The translations under genes were made by a program, and so were the position numbers. A model generated the notes under the pieces. It was not told where the DNA came from. It worked only from the letters and a program-made list of their open reading frames with translations, and made no database searches. From Limnochordia bacterium (GTDB lineage: Bacteria; Bacillota; Limnochordia; Darwinibacteriales; DTU012), in assembly GCA_007116145.1 (NCBI GenBank), contig SKJB01000153.1:1-34463 (forward strand): 34,463 nt of DNA, written 5' to 3'. Shown here piece after piece: positions 15,162-24,403 of this stretch (its first letter is position 1; each line of letters begins with the position of its first letter).

Positions 15162-16397
15162 GTGAAAATTCTTGTCCAGAAATTTGGGGGTAGTTCACTA
15201 AAAACTAGTGAGCTGAGGAAGGAAGTTACCCATCATATTTTACGTGCTAAAGAAAATGGCTATGTACCTGTTGTTGTGGTGTCAGCGATTGGACGCGAAG
15301 GCGATCCCTACGCAACAGATACACTCATCAATTTAATAAAAGATGTCAATAAAAATTCGTGCTCACGCAACATGGATTTGTTACTTTCGTGTGGAGAAAT
15401 CATTTCCGCTGTTGTTTTAGCTGAGACACTTAATGCTGTTGGACATTCAGCTCTTGCCGTAACGGGTTGGCAATGTGGAATTCTTACTGATGCTCAATAT
15501 CGCAATGCCCATCTACTAAGTATTAATGTAAACAAGATAATCAGTATTTTAGATAAAGGAGTAGTTCCAGTCATTACTGGGTTCCAAGGTGTTACCGTTA
15601 ATGGAGAAATTACCACCCTAGGTCGGGGTGGAAGCGATACAACAGCTGTGGCTTTAGGTGCTGTACTGCATAGTGAATGGGTAGAAATCTATACGGATGT
15701 GGATGGGGTAAAGACTGCTGATCCGCGCTTGATTCCTGATGCACCAACCATGTCTAGTCTCACCTATCGCGAAGTGATCGAACTAGCTCATTTAGGTGCC
15801 AAAGTCATTCATCCGCGTGCCGTTGAAATTGCCATGGAAGAAGGTGTTTTGCTTAAAATCCTACCGACTGCTTCGGCTGGAAAAGGTACAGTAATTGGTA
15901 GTGGTATCAGCGGCAATCAAGGAGGAGAACGGATAGGAGATCGAGTGGTAACAGGAATTGCACACCTAGGCAGGAGAGCGCATGTCCGGATTTCAGGAGT
16001 TGATGATTTTAATAAGTCGCGGTTAGCGTTAAACATTTTTGATATGTTAGCCAATCGTGATGTTAGTGTTGATCTAATTTATCTTAGTCCAAAGTTAATT
16101 GCGTTTATTATCGATGATGAAATGTGTGATACGGTGAAGGAGGTTTTATGTGATCTCGGGTTGAATACTAGTGTAGAGACTGGATTTGCCAAAGTATCAG
16201 TGGTTGGAGCAGGGATGCATGGTGTACCTGGAGTCATGGCTCGTGTTGTCAGATGTTTAGAAGAATCTCAAGTTCCCATTCATCAAACAACGGATTCTCA
16301 TGCTAATATTTCATGTTTAATTCGAGAAAAAGAATTAACTGAAGCAGTGAGAGCACTCTATCAGGAATTTGGGTTGAATAAAGAGGAGGTTTTTTAG
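15162..16397 (+). CDS. dapG: Aspartokinase (DapG type)
   Basis: Aspartate kinase makes aspartyl phosphate, the first step of the aspartate family. The 411-residue protein has the kinase start KFGGSS (7-12), GRGGSDTTA in the substrate site, and two C-terminal ACT domains (from about residue 265) for allosteric control. Of the three Bacillus isozymes, the length and place in the dpa-asd-dapA cluster match DapG, which is inhibited by meso-diaminopimelate; feedback specificity here is inferred from position only. GTG 15162 has GAGGTGAGG close upstream, and a 4-base gap separates it from asd. Confidence 0.93.
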   Translation: MKILVQKFGGSSLKTSELRKEVTHHILRAKENGYVPVVVVSAIGREGDPYATDTLINLIKDVNKNSCSRNMDLLLSCGEIISAVVLAETLNAVGHSALAVTGWQCGILTDAQYRNAHLLSINVNKIISILDKGVVPVITGFQGVTVNGEITTLGRGGSDTTAVALGAVLHSEWVEIYTDVDGVKTADPRLIPDAPTMSSLTYREVIELAHLGAKVIHPRAVEIAMEEGVLLKILPTASAGKGTVIGSGISGNQGGERIGDRVVTGIAHLGRRAHVRISGVDDFNKSRLALNIFDMLANRDVSVDLIYLSPKLIAFIIDDEMCDTVKEVLCDLGLNTSVETGFAKVSVVGAGMHGVPGVMARVVRCLEESQVPIHQTTDSHANISCLIREKELTEAVRALYQEFGLNKEEVF

Positions 16398-16398
16398 A

Positions 16399-17286
16399 AT
16401 GAAAGCGGGTCAAGTATTAACTGCAATGGTAACGCCGATGAAGCAAGATGGTAGTGTAAATTATGAGCAAGCTGCATATTTAGCCAACTGGTTAGCAAAC
16501 AATGGATCCGATGGAGTGGTTGTTAGTGGTACAACAGGTGAGTCGCCAACACTCAATCATGCTGAGAAGGCTCAGTTGTTTAAAGAGGTTGTTAATTGTG
16601 TAGGAGGGAGTATCGAAGTTCTCGCAGGAACAGGGTCCTATGATACTGCGGAGAGTTTAAGTCTGACCAAGGATGCTGAAAAAGCAGGTGTGGATGGAAT
16701 TATGCTCGTCACACCATACTATAATAAACCGACTCAAGAAGGGCTGTATCAACACTTCAGTACCATTGCTGCGAGTTGTTCTTTACCAGTAATGATTTAT
16801 AATGTTCCGAGTCGCACAGTTACAAATCTTCTGCCCGAAACTGTCGTTCGTTTGGCAGAGATTCAGAACATTGTTGCCATTAAAGAGGCTAGTGGTAATT
16901 TGGAGCAAGTAAGCTATCTGCGTTCTCTTACCCCAGAAGACTTTTTGATTTATTCAGGCGATGATATGTTAACACTACCCATTTTAGCTGTAGGTGGCTG
17001 TGGCGTTGTGAGTGTAGCGTCACATTTAGTCGGTCGTCGGATTAAAGAGATGGTTGATGCTTTCTACAATGCGTCAATCAAAGAGGCCACAAAGATTCAT
17101 CTTGAATTGCTACGCATGTATAAAACGCTCTTTATATCCACTAGTCCTGTACCGGTAAAAAGTGGCTTGGAATTTCTCGGGGTAGAAACTGGGCCAGTGC
17201 GATTACCGTTAGTTCCTTTAACGGGCGAAGAGGAGAAAGTGATTAAAGAGACTTTGCATTACTATGGACTGTTAGAGCGCTCCTGA
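16399..17286 (+). CDS. dapA: 4-hydroxy-tetrahydrodipicolinate synthase
   Basis: DapA condenses pyruvate with aspartate semialdehyde to 4-hydroxy-tetrahydrodipicolinate, the branch compound used by DapB (lysine, cell wall) and DpaAB (spore dipicolinate). The 295-residue protein has GTTGESPTL (44-52), Tyr134 in MIYNVPSRT and the Schiff-base Lys162 in VAIKEASGN. AGAGGAGG lies just upstream in the end of dapG, one base separating stop and start. The cluster therefore provides all steps from aspartate to the branch point plus both exits. Confidence 0.95.
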   Translation: MKAGQVLTAMVTPMKQDGSVNYEQAAYLANWLANNGSDGVVVSGTTGESPTLNHAEKAQLFKEVVNCVGGSIEVLAGTGSYDTAESLSLTKDAEKAGVDGIMLVTPYYNKPTQEGLYQHFSTIAASCSLPVMIYNVPSRTVTNLLPETVVRLAEIQNIVAIKEASGNLEQVSYLRSLTPEDFLIYSGDDMLTLPILAVGGCGVVSVASHLVGRRIKEMVDAFYNASIKEATKIHLELLRMYKTLFISTSPVPVKSGLEFLGVETGPVRLPLVPLTGEEEKVIKETLHYYGLLERS

Positions 17287-17296
17287 AAGGAGTGCT
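17276..17296 (+). other. Short hairpin over the dapA stop codon
   Basis: Nine-base arms AGCGCTCCT (17276-17284) and AGGAGTGCT (17288-17296), with one G-U pair and a 3-base loop, span the TGA. No T-run follows, so it is at best a weak terminator or an RNA-stability element. Confidence 0.35.
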
Positions 17297-17392
17297 TGAT
17301 CACAACTGATTCTCATTGGGAGGAGGTAGCTAGCTTACAAAGGATTATGCAATAGTGACAGTGATAAGATACTCGGAGGTGGATATTTTTTA

Positions 17393-19057
17393 ATGGCGAA
17401 TAAAAAGAAATTACGAATGATTTCCCTTGGAGGTATGGGGGAAATTGGCAAGAATATGATGATAATGGAATACGGAGATGACATGGTTATTATTGACGCT
17501 GGAGTAATGTTTCCAGAGGACGATATGCTAGGTGTAGATTTGGTTATTCCTGATTATACCTACTTACTAGACAAGCAACACAGGATTAAGGGTATTTTCC
17601 TCACTCATGGACACGAAGATCATATCGGAGGTGTTCCTTATTTGCTTAAGCAGATTAAGGCACCCGTTTATGGTACGAAACTTACCCTAGCCTTGTTAAA
17701 AATGAAGTTAAATGAACACAACTTAGAGCGTACCACAGAGTTACGAGAAATTAAAGCTGGTAATCGAGTCCAAGCTGGTGCGTTTAACATGGAGTTTGTG
17801 CATGTCAACCATAGTATACCAGATGTAGTTGCGTTGGCGATACATACACCTCTGGGGATTGTGGTTTACTGTAGTGATTTCAAATTTGATCAAACACCGA
17901 TTGACGGTAAGGTAGCTGACTTTCACAGGTTTGCTACTTTAGGCAAAGAAGGTGTCTTATGTCTATTATCAGACTCTACGAATGCAGAGAGACCTGGTTA
18001 TACGGAATCCGAAAGAACGGTGGGGGAAACCTTTGCCCGTGTATTTGCTAAAGCTGAAGGACGGATTCTTGTTGCTACGTTTGCATCGAATGTACATCGC
18101 GTCCAACAAATTGTCGATGCTGCTCAAACGCAGGATCGCAAGATCTGCGTGATAGGACGCAGTATGGTTAATGTTGTTTCGATTGCCAATGAGTTAGGGT
18201 ATATTAAGATTCCAGAAGGAATGCTAATTGATCTTGAGCATGTGGACAGGTACCCTGCAAATAAGGTCGTTGTCATAACTACAGGTAGTCAGGGTGAACC
18301 CATGTCTGCTCTAACGAGGATTGCCATGGCTGAACACAGAAAGTTAGAAATTGTACCAGGGGATACTGTTATTATTTCAGCTACTCCAATTCCCGGAAAC
18401 GAAAAATCAGTGGGTAAAATTATTAATCACTTATTTAAGGAAGGGGCGACTGTGGTCTATGAACCGCATTTGGGGATTCATACATCAGGTCACGCAAAGC
18501 AAGAAGAATTAAAATTATTGCTTAACCTCTGTAAACCAAAGTACTTCATTCCTATTCATGGTGAGTATCGCATGCTCATGAAGCATGCTGAACTAGCTGC
18601 GGGTATAGGGGTGCCTAAAGAAAATATAGTTATTACAGAGCTAGGTTTGGTTGTTGAGTTTGATAAACAGGGTATGCGTGCAGTTGATCGAGTTACTGCG
18701 GGTCAAGTGTTTATCGATGGCTTAGGAGTGGGCGATGTTGGTAATATCGTCATGCGCGATCGCCGTCAATTGTCTAGTGATGGTATTCTCATTGTTGTGG
18801 TAACACTCAAACGGGAAAACGGAATGGTTATGTCTGGACCTGATATTGTTAGCCGTGGGTTTGTTTATGTACGGGAATCAGAAAAGTTAATCGAAGAAGC
18901 ACGTGTTAAAGTGCGAGCAATATTAGAGGAGTGTAACCGTCAAGGTGTCACAGAATGGGGATCGTTAAAGAGTTCTATCCGTGAACAGCTATCTCGCTAT
19001 CTTTATGAAAAAACAAAGCGTCGACCGATGATATTGCCAATTATCATGGATGTATAG
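17393..19057 (+). CDS. rnj: Ribonuclease J
   Basis: This is a metallo-beta-lactamase/beta-CASP ribonuclease of 554 residues, with 5'-to-3' exo- and endoribonuclease roles in RNA decay and maturation in Bacillota. The zinc motif HGHEDH is intact at 72-77, unlike the degenerate motif I expect for RNase J2, so this should be an active RNase J1-like enzyme. LLSDSTNAERPG and GxxGEP (TTGSQGEPMSAL) follow in the usual places. In Bacillus, the gene at this spot (after dapA, before tepA) is rnjB. GGAGGTGG lies about ten bases before the ATG. A 106-base leader separates it from dapA. Confidence 0.93.
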   Translation: MANKKKLRMISLGGMGEIGKNMMIMEYGDDMVIIDAGVMFPEDDMLGVDLVIPDYTYLLDKQHRIKGIFLTHGHEDHIGGVPYLLKQIKAPVYGTKLTLALLKMKLNEHNLERTTELREIKAGNRVQAGAFNMEFVHVNHSIPDVVALAIHTPLGIVVYCSDFKFDQTPIDGKVADFHRFATLGKEGVLCLLSDSTNAERPGYTESERTVGETFARVFAKAEGRILVATFASNVHRVQQIVDAAQTQDRKICVIGRSMVNVVSIANELGYIKIPEGMLIDLEHVDRYPANKVVVITTGSQGEPMSALTRIAMAEHRKLEIVPGDTVIISATPIPGNEKSVGKIINHLFKEGATVVYEPHLGIHTSGHAKQEELKLLLNLCKPKYFIPIHGEYRMLMKHAELAAGIGVPKENIVITELGLVVEFDKQGMRAVDRVTAGQVFIDGLGVGDVGNIVMRDRRQLSSDGILIVVVTLKRENGMVMSGPDIVSRGFVYVRESEKLIEEARVKVRAILEECNRQGVTEWGSLKSSIREQLSRYLYEKTKRRPMILPIIMDV

Positions 19058-19125
19058 ATTACGAGTATTTTTTAACCCAATTTCCTCATACTAAGAGCAA
19101 GTATGCAGGAAAGGATGAGAGTTAA

Positions 19126-20004
19126 TTGGAACTAACACAAAATACTCTAGAAAGTAATCAAGGAAATCAGGAGGCCCAAGGTCAGCAACAGCAACAATTG
19201 GCAAATATCCGGCAACTAGGACAAATGAATACGCCCGATGGGGGCTCGCCGTTCCATGTTTTGTCCATAATTGGACAGGTGGAAGGGCACATGATTTTAC
19301 CTCCACGTAACAAAACGACAAAGTATGAGCATGTGATTCCCCAACTCGTAGCCATAGAACAGAATCCGAAAATTCATGGATTACTAGTGATTTTAAACAC
19401 TGTCGGTGGAGATATTGAGGCAGGTTTGGCCATTTCGGAAATGATCAAAACAATGACTAAACCTACAGTTTCTCTCGTGTTAGGTGGAGGACACTCTATC
19501 GGTACTCCAATTGCTGTTGCTGCAGACTATTCGTTTATTAGTGAAACGGCGACAATGACAATTCACCCAATTCGCTTAACCGGGTTAGTGATTGGCGTCC
19601 CCCAGACGTATGATTATCTAGATAAGATGCAAGATCGTGTAATTCGTTTCATCGTGGATAATTCTCTTGTAACCGATCAGGATTTACGGGAAATGATGTT
19701 TCGAACAGGTGAATTAGTACGGGATGTGGGAACGGTTTTAATTGGTGACGAGGCTATTCACTGTGGCTTAATTGACGAACTCGGTGGACTCGGTGATGCT
19801 GTAGCTAGATTGAATATGTTTGCAGCTAACCCTGGCATGGCTAAAGCTAACCGGCGAAATGCTATGAACCAAGGTCGGCAGCAACAACATCCTTATGTTC
19901 AACCGCAACAGCCGTATTTGAACATAAATACGATGCACCCAGCACCTGGTCGTTACCTAGCTTCTCCTCCTAGTTATTACAATCAAGGACCAGGAGGTGT
20001 GTAG
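19126..20004 (+). CDS. tepA: TepA-like ClpP-fold serine protease
   Basis: This is a ClpP/crotonase-fold protein of 292 residues, of the TepA (YmfB) family found before ylzJ in spore formers. Ser124 in GGGHSIGTP and His147 in TIHPIR suit the catalytic pair. Homologues degrade small acid-soluble spore proteins or assist secretion, according to different reports on the Bacillus protein; I cannot decide here. The first 30 residues are Gln-rich (runs of Q near 20-24), and the last 50 are Gln/Pro/Tyr-rich; neither is part of the ClpP fold. TTG 19126 is the start that fits the frame; AAAGGATGAGAG lies upstream. It abuts ylzJ. Confidence 0.9.
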   Translation: MELTQNTLESNQGNQEAQGQQQQQLANIRQLGQMNTPDGGSPFHVLSIIGQVEGHMILPPRNKTTKYEHVIPQLVAIEQNPKIHGLLVILNTVGGDIEAGLAISEMIKTMTKPTVSLVLGGGHSIGTPIAVAADYSFISETATMTIHPIRLTGLVIGVPQTYDYLDKMQDRVIRFIVDNSLVTDQDLREMMFRTGELVRDVGTVLIGDEAIHCGLIDELGGLGDAVARLNMFAANPGMAKANRRNAMNQGRQQQHPYVQPQQPYLNINTMHPAPGRYLASPPSYYNQGPGGV

Positions 20005-20220
20005 ATGCTTTATACCATAGTACCCTATAATCAAGTTTGGGACGAATTAGACGGAAGTGTAAGTAGCAATGAGTCGCAGGAAGTGATGGTTCAAGGGTGT
20101 GTAATGCAAGTTACACCCATCGATTCTGGCTCAGCTACTGTAGTGCGTTTGCTCAGCACTAATCCCAGTGATTACTTAAATCCTGCTCTTCAACCAGGGT
20201 CTGTTGTTTTGCTCCGGTGA
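20005..20220 (+). CDS. ylzJ: YlzJ-like small protein
   Basis: This 71-residue protein of the YlzJ family starts MLYTIVPYNQVWD and ends with LQPGSVVLL, both typical of the family. The function is unknown; the gene is nearly always next to tepA in endospore formers. The ATG follows the tepA stop codon directly, with CAGGAGGTG as a ribosome-binding site inside tepA. In Bacillus the next gene is spoIIIE (ftsK), but here a phosphate-transporter-like gene follows. Confidence 0.88.
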   Translation: MLYTIVPYNQVWDELDGSVSSNESQEVMVQGCVMQVTPIDSGSATVVRLLSTNPSDYLNPALQPGSVVLLR

Positions 20221-20259
20221 GGAAGTAATAAAGTACAATTGCAGTGCATAGTCTAGGAT

Positions 20260-21204
20260 ATGAGGATATTAACCGATATTATCGCTGCTTTGTTAGGTTT
20301 AACCATATTCATAATGGGTTTGCGAGTCATGAGTGATGGTTTGCAAGGCACCCTAGGACATACATTACGTTTTTGGCTAGGTAAACTCACAGTAAACCCC
20401 GTAGCTGGAATTTTAACAGGTACAGTTGCTACTGCTTTTGTGCAAAGTAGCAGTGCCGTTGCTGTTATGATGGTTGCCTTAGTTCATGCTAACGTTTTGA
20501 CGCTTTACCAAGCCTTCGGAATTATCTTGGGAGCCAATATTGGGACAACAGTTACTGCACAGATAGTGTCGTTTAACATGTCTCAATTTGCACTACCCTT
20601 GATGATTTGTGGGCTCTTTATGTTGCCATTGAATAAAAAAACATATGCTTATAGCAGCCTGTTGGTTGGATTAGGTGCTTTGTTCTATGGATTAGCCTTA
20701 CTTCGGCTAGCGTTATCACCACTATTGCACTACCCGCTTGTAAGGACTTGGATGCTAGCTTTAGCGAATAGTGTGTATCTTGCAATATTTGTGGGAATAG
20801 TGCTAACCGCACTTGTTCAATCAAGTAGTGCAGTTACTGGATTAGTTATTGCCTTAGCTCATGAAGGAGGGATATCTCTATTAGCTGCCGTTTCGATTGC
20901 CCTTGGTAGTAATATCGGCACTGTAGCGACAACGCTAATTTCAAGTATTGGATTAGAAAAGCAAGCGCGCGCAACCGCTTATGCCGACTTACTGTTTAAT
21001 GTTCTTGGCGTACTGCTTATATTACCATTCATTCATCCATTCGTTATTCTGATCGAAACCACTTCCACAGATGCTGCTCGTCAAATAGCTAATGCTCATA
21101 CAATTTTTAATGGAATTACCGCCCTTGCTGCCATTCCGTTTATTGGTTTTTTGGGGAGGCTTTCTAGTCGGTGGGCAGGAATTCATCAGGATAGACCGAA
21201 TTAG
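20260..21204 (+). CDS. Na/Pi-cotransporter family protein, short form
   Basis: This 314-residue membrane protein has two inverted Na/Pi-cotransporter repeats, each with the QSSSA signature (62-66 and 187-191) and the following GANIGTT / GSNIGTV motifs. The family includes NptA and bacterial YjbB proteins that move phosphate with sodium. Many members carry a C-terminal PhoU-like cytosolic domain; it is missing here, so this is the short form. The ATG has only a weak site (CTAGGAT) before it, which suggests low expression or a different start. Direction of transport is not known from sequence. Confidence 0.85.
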   Translation: MRILTDIIAALLGLTIFIMGLRVMSDGLQGTLGHTLRFWLGKLTVNPVAGILTGTVATAFVQSSSAVAVMMVALVHANVLTLYQAFGIILGANIGTTVTAQIVSFNMSQFALPLMICGLFMLPLNKKTYAYSSLLVGLGALFYGLALLRLALSPLLHYPLVRTWMLALANSVYLAIFVGIVLTALVQSSSAVTGLVIALAHEGGISLLAAVSIALGSNIGTVATTLISSIGLEKQARATAYADLLFNVLGVLLILPFIHPFVILIETTSTDAARQIANAHTIFNGITALAAIPFIGFLGRLSSRWAGIHQDRPN

Positions 21205-21245
21205 GTATAGTTGTATCACATAAATCTTTTATTGGAGTTGGTTAT

Positions 21246-22070
21246 ATGAGTCTATTCGAAGCACTTATTCTTGCCGTTGTACAAGGAATTACAGAATTTT
21301 TGCCCGTTAGTTCGTCAGGCCATTTAGTGCTTTTTAGTCATCTGCTTGGAATTCACGAACCCACAATTGCTTATGAAATTCTCCTTCACTTTGGGACATT
21401 AGGTGCAATTTTTGTTGCCTTTTGGTCTGATACCCATTCATTAATTCAGTCTGGGCTACGGATTATTCGCCAACCAAAGCAAATCGTTCATCTGTGGAAA
21501 ACGGATCCAGGAGTCCGCATACTATTAGCAATTATTATTGGGACACTTCCGACTGTAGTGGTTGCACTTCTTGCGAAGGATTTTATTGTTTCCTTATTTA
21601 GGGCACCGGGTTTAACGGGGTATATGCTCATTGTGACAGGAACCATAATCTACATAACGGATAGAGCAACCAAAGGCAAGAAACCTGTGGATCAGATCAC
21701 CCTTGTAGACGGTTTGATTATTGGGATTGGTCAAACACTTGCTATCCTCCCTGGGATATCTAGATCAGGTACCACAATTGGGACTGGGCTGCTGAGAGGT
21801 TTGGATCGGGAGAGTGCTGCAAGATTTTCTTTTTTATTGACGATACCCGCAATATTAGGGGCAATGATACTGGCAATCGACGACTTACTAATCGCCCAAA
21901 CAGTCACAACGCCATTTTGGATACTTACTGTTGGTACGCTTTTATCTGGCATAACTGGGTATCTAGCTATTCAATTGTTACTGCAATTTGTCCGCAAAGG
22001 TCGCTTAATTGTATTCTCGTATTATACCTGGGCTGTAGGATTACTCATTATTCTCCTACAGTTTCGCTGA
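21246..22070 (+). CDS. uppP: Undecaprenyl-diphosphate phosphatase (BacA/UppP)
   Basis: UppP dephosphorylates undecaprenyl pyrophosphate at the outer face of the inner membrane, to recycle the lipid carrier of cell-wall glycans. The 274-residue polytopic protein has both signature motifs: QGITEFLPVSSSGH (13-26, with Glu17) and PGISRSGTT (169-177, with Arg173). GGAG about nine bases before the ATG serves as ribosome-binding site. High levels confer bacitracin resistance in other bacteria. It lies 41 bases after the Na/Pi-like gene; co-transcription is likely. Confidence 0.95.
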   Translation: MSLFEALILAVVQGITEFLPVSSSGHLVLFSHLLGIHEPTIAYEILLHFGTLGAIFVAFWSDTHSLIQSGLRIIRQPKQIVHLWKTDPGVRILLAIIIGTLPTVVVALLAKDFIVSLFRAPGLTGYMLIVTGTIIYITDRATKGKKPVDQITLVDGLIIGIGQTLAILPGISRSGTTIGTGLLRGLDRESAARFSFLLTIPAILGAMILAIDDLLIAQTVTTPFWILTVGTLLSGITGYLAIQLLLQFVRKGRLIVFSYYTWAVGLLIILLQFR

Positions 22071-22146
22071 TGCTAACAGAACAGGAAAGACTAGGCAGGA
22101 AAGGAGTAGATGACTAGCGAATAATGAAATGAAAGGGGGTTAGTCC

Positions 22147-22818
22147 ATGAGTTTAGAGAAAAACGTCTTTACGTTACAAAAACGTATAGCCAAGGCTTGT
22201 AAACGCGTAGGGCGCAACCCTAACGAAGTGAAGATACTAGCGGTAAGTAAATATGCTAACGATCAGGCAGTTGGTGAGCTATCTCAACTTGGGATACACG
22301 CTTTTGGTGAGAATCGAATTCAGCAAGCGAGAAAAAGACTAGATTTATTTCCAGCCCTTGAGTGGCATTTTATTGGAAGTCTTCAGACTAATAAAGTGAA
22401 GTATTGTCAAGGTTTTTCTATGATTCACTCCCTTGATCGCTGGGCGTTAGCTAATGAGGTTAATCAACGATCACAGCAATGGGGTCGGAGGATGGACATG
22501 CTACTTCAAGTAAATATTTCGGGAGAAGCCAGTAAACATGGGTTGGCACCTAAGGATGTGTTACCCTTTGCCCAAGAATTGCAGACGCTAAGATTTATTA
22601 GGATACGGGGTTTGATGGGAATGGCTCCTTATATACAAGCAGAGCAGACCAGACCTTATTTTCAGCTCTTAAAAGGGATACAAGAGGAAATGACTAAGAC
22701 TTTAGGTGGCAATTTTGATGTCCTATCAATGGGAATGAGTAATGATTACGAAGTTGCCATTGAAGAAGGTGCCACATTGATCCGTGTCGGCACTACATTG
22801 TTTGGGGAGGAGGGCTAA
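22147..22818 (+). CDS. ylmE: YggS/YlmE family PLP-binding protein
   Basis: This is the pyridoxal-5'-phosphate homeostasis protein of 223 residues with a single-domain TIM barrel. The PLP-binding Lys is Lys35 in ILAVSKY. HAFGENRIQQ, EWHFIGSLQTNKVK and SMGMSNDYEVAIEEGATLIRVGT follow in the family order. AAAGGGGG lies about nine bases upstream of the ATG. It heads the ylm/division cluster; ylmD (laccase-like), which precedes it in Bacillus, is absent. Confidence 0.94.
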   Translation: MSLEKNVFTLQKRIAKACKRVGRNPNEVKILAVSKYANDQAVGELSQLGIHAFGENRIQQARKRLDLFPALEWHFIGSLQTNKVKYCQGFSMIHSLDRWALANEVNQRSQQWGRRMDMLLQVNISGEASKHGLAPKDVLPFAQELQTLRFIRIRGLMGMAPYIQAEQTRPYFQLLKGIQEEMTKTLGGNFDVLSMGMSNDYEVAIEEGATLIRVGTTLFGEEG

Positions 22819-22819
22819 A

Positions 22820-23287
22820 ATGGCTTCTATATTTGACAAGGTAATGGGTTTATTAGGTGTTCGAGATGAAGATGAAACACTACCTATAAATGACAGTGAG
22901 TACGATGAAGAACGAGAACCTGAGTATGAGGAACCAATAACACCAATCCGCACTAAACAAGAGAGGGATAACAGTCGCAAAAGTAATCTAGTAAGCTTAG
23001 CGGGTGCAGCAAAACAGACTCGCGTGATAATTGTGGAACCTGACGAATTTGAGAAAGTTCGCTCATTAGTTGATCACCTGAAAAATAAAAGTCCGGTTAT
23101 TGTTCGGTTAGCACATTTAGATCGAAATGAGGCGAAACGGATTGTCGATTTTATGAGTGGTGCAACATATGCACTGAACGGAAATATGCGAAAGTTAGGA
23201 GATACAATTTTTTTCTTTGCACCACAATCTATTGTCATTGAAGGCGAGCTAGAGACCACATTGTTTGATCTAAAGGAGAATGAGTAA
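22820..23287 (+). CDS. sepF: Cell division protein SepF
   Basis: SepF (YlmF) bundles and anchors FtsZ and acts with FtsA at the division septum. The 155-residue product has an N-terminal amphipathic membrane helix (ASIFDKVMGLLGV), an acidic linker rich in Glu/Asp (14-45), and the globular SepF domain (about 68-150, with RVIIVEPDEFE, KRIVDFMSGATYAL and FFFAPQ). I chose ATG 22820 with GGGGAGGAGGG upstream; a start at 22784 would lie inside ylmE and spoil the amphipathic N-terminus. It overlaps proC by one base. Confidence 0.94.
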   Translation: MASIFDKVMGLLGVRDEDETLPINDSEYDEEREPEYEEPITPIRTKQERDNSRKSNLVSLAGAAKQTRVIIVEPDEFEKVRSLVDHLKNKSPVIVRLAHLDRNEAKRIVDFMSGATYALNGNMRKLGDTIFFFAPQSIVIEGELETTLFDLKENE

Positions 23288-24075
23288 TGAAAATAGGCAT
23301 TATTGGTGCGGGGGCAATGGGAAGTGCGATTATTGAAGGCTTGCTAAATGCAAAACCATATAAAGAAATGCAAGTGTTAGTTTGCGAACAAGACCAGACA
23401 AGATGCCAGGAAATTGCGCAGAGATTGTCCGTGAAGGGTACGACTAACATCAACGATTTAGCTGATTGTCAAATGGTTATTCTTGCAGTGAAACCCGTCG
23501 CTGTAGCACCTGTGGTTGCGGCCGTTAAACTCTTGCCAATACCCATAGTGATTTCAATTGTAGCTGGTGTTACCATAGCCCAACTCGTGGAAGGTTGTCA
23601 GAAAGACGTTGTGCGTGTTATGCCTAATACTCCTTCTTTAATTGGTGAAGGAATTAGTGCAATTGCCTACAGTAATGGTATTACCGCAGAGACTAAGGAA
23701 GTTGTTGAAAATATCTTTAATGCTCTTGGAAGTACTGTTGTTGTTACGGAAGAGTTGTTTGATGCGGTAACCGCCATAAGCGGGTGTGGTCCGGCGTATG
23801 TTTATCTGATGATGGAAGCTTTAATCGACGCTGGGTGCTCTCAGGGGTTAAGCCGCGCTGTTGCTCGTCAGTTAGTGGTTTCTACCTTTTTAGGGGCAGC
23901 AAAAATGTTAGACACTTTTCCTGATCATCCTGCGGTGCTAAAAGATAGAGTAACAAGTCCAGGAGGAGTTACCATTCAAGCTTTGCATACTATGGAGCAA
24001 AGAGGATTACGAGGTATTCTCTGGGATGCTGTAAACCAAGCGACGAAACGTTCCCAGGAACTTAGTCAACCGTAG
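23287..24075 (+). CDS. proC: Pyrroline-5-carboxylate reductase
   Basis: ProC makes the last step of proline synthesis, NAD(P)H reduction of pyrroline-5-carboxylate. The 262-residue enzyme has the Rossmann loop GAGAMGSA (7-14), VRVMPNTPSLIGEG, and the C-terminal ProC signature around SPGGVTIQALHTME. The start overlaps the sepF stop (TAATG). Position within the sepF-yggT-ylmH operon is common in Clostridia but not in Bacillus; it couples a housekeeping amino-acid gene to division genes for no obvious biochemical reason. Confidence 0.95.
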   Translation: MKIGIIGAGAMGSAIIEGLLNAKPYKEMQVLVCEQDQTRCQEIAQRLSVKGTTNINDLADCQMVILAVKPVAVAPVVAAVKLLPIPIVISIVAGVTIAQLVEGCQKDVVRVMPNTPSLIGEGISAIAYSNGITAETKEVVENIFNALGSTVVVTEELFDAVTAISGCGPAYVYLMMEALIDAGCSQGLSRAVARQLVVSTFLGAAKMLDTFPDHPAVLKDRVTSPGGVTIQALHTMEQRGLRGILWDAVNQATKRSQELSQP

Positions 24076-24098
24076 AAGTTTATTATCTGGAGGGGATT

Positions 24099-24368
24099 TT
24101 GCTGGAAATATTTATTTTGTTAGTCAATCGGTTGTTTGTTGTGTATCAATACATTATCTTAGCGAGAGTACTAATTACATGGTTTCCCAACCTCGATCCA
24201 ACCCATCCCGTAGTTGTCTTTTTATACCGCGCAACAGAGCCTGTTCTACGCCCTTTTCGCAATCTTATGCCTACATCGACAGGTATTGATTTTTCGCCGA
24301 TTATCGTGTTTTTTCTTTTGCGAGTAGTGCAACAGGTGGTTGTAACTAGTCTGATTCGTCTATTATAG
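24099..24368 (+). CDS. ylmG: YggT family membrane protein
   Basis: This 89-residue protein has two hydrophobic segments (about 3-25 and 60-85) with the family motif ILITWFPNLDP followed by EPVLRPFRNLMP. YggT/YlmG proteins sit beside sepF in most Bacillota and cyanobacteria; links to division-site or nucleoid organisation are reported but the mechanism is open. TTG 24099 is preceded by GGAGGGG at a three-base gap, somewhat short; no better start is in frame. Confidence 0.88.
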   Translation: MLEIFILLVNRLFVVYQYIILARVLITWFPNLDPTHPVVVFLYRATEPVLRPFRNLMPTSTGIDFSPIIVFFLLRVVQQVVVTSLIRLL

Positions 24369-24403
24369 GTCTTATGATTACGTAAGGTGAAGGAGTTTGA
24401 ATT

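Noticed and set aside
22099-22124. Tiny frame (AAAGGAG, then ATG ACT AGC GAA TAA) before ylmE
   Set aside because: Four codons with no regulatory structure nearby; likely chance.
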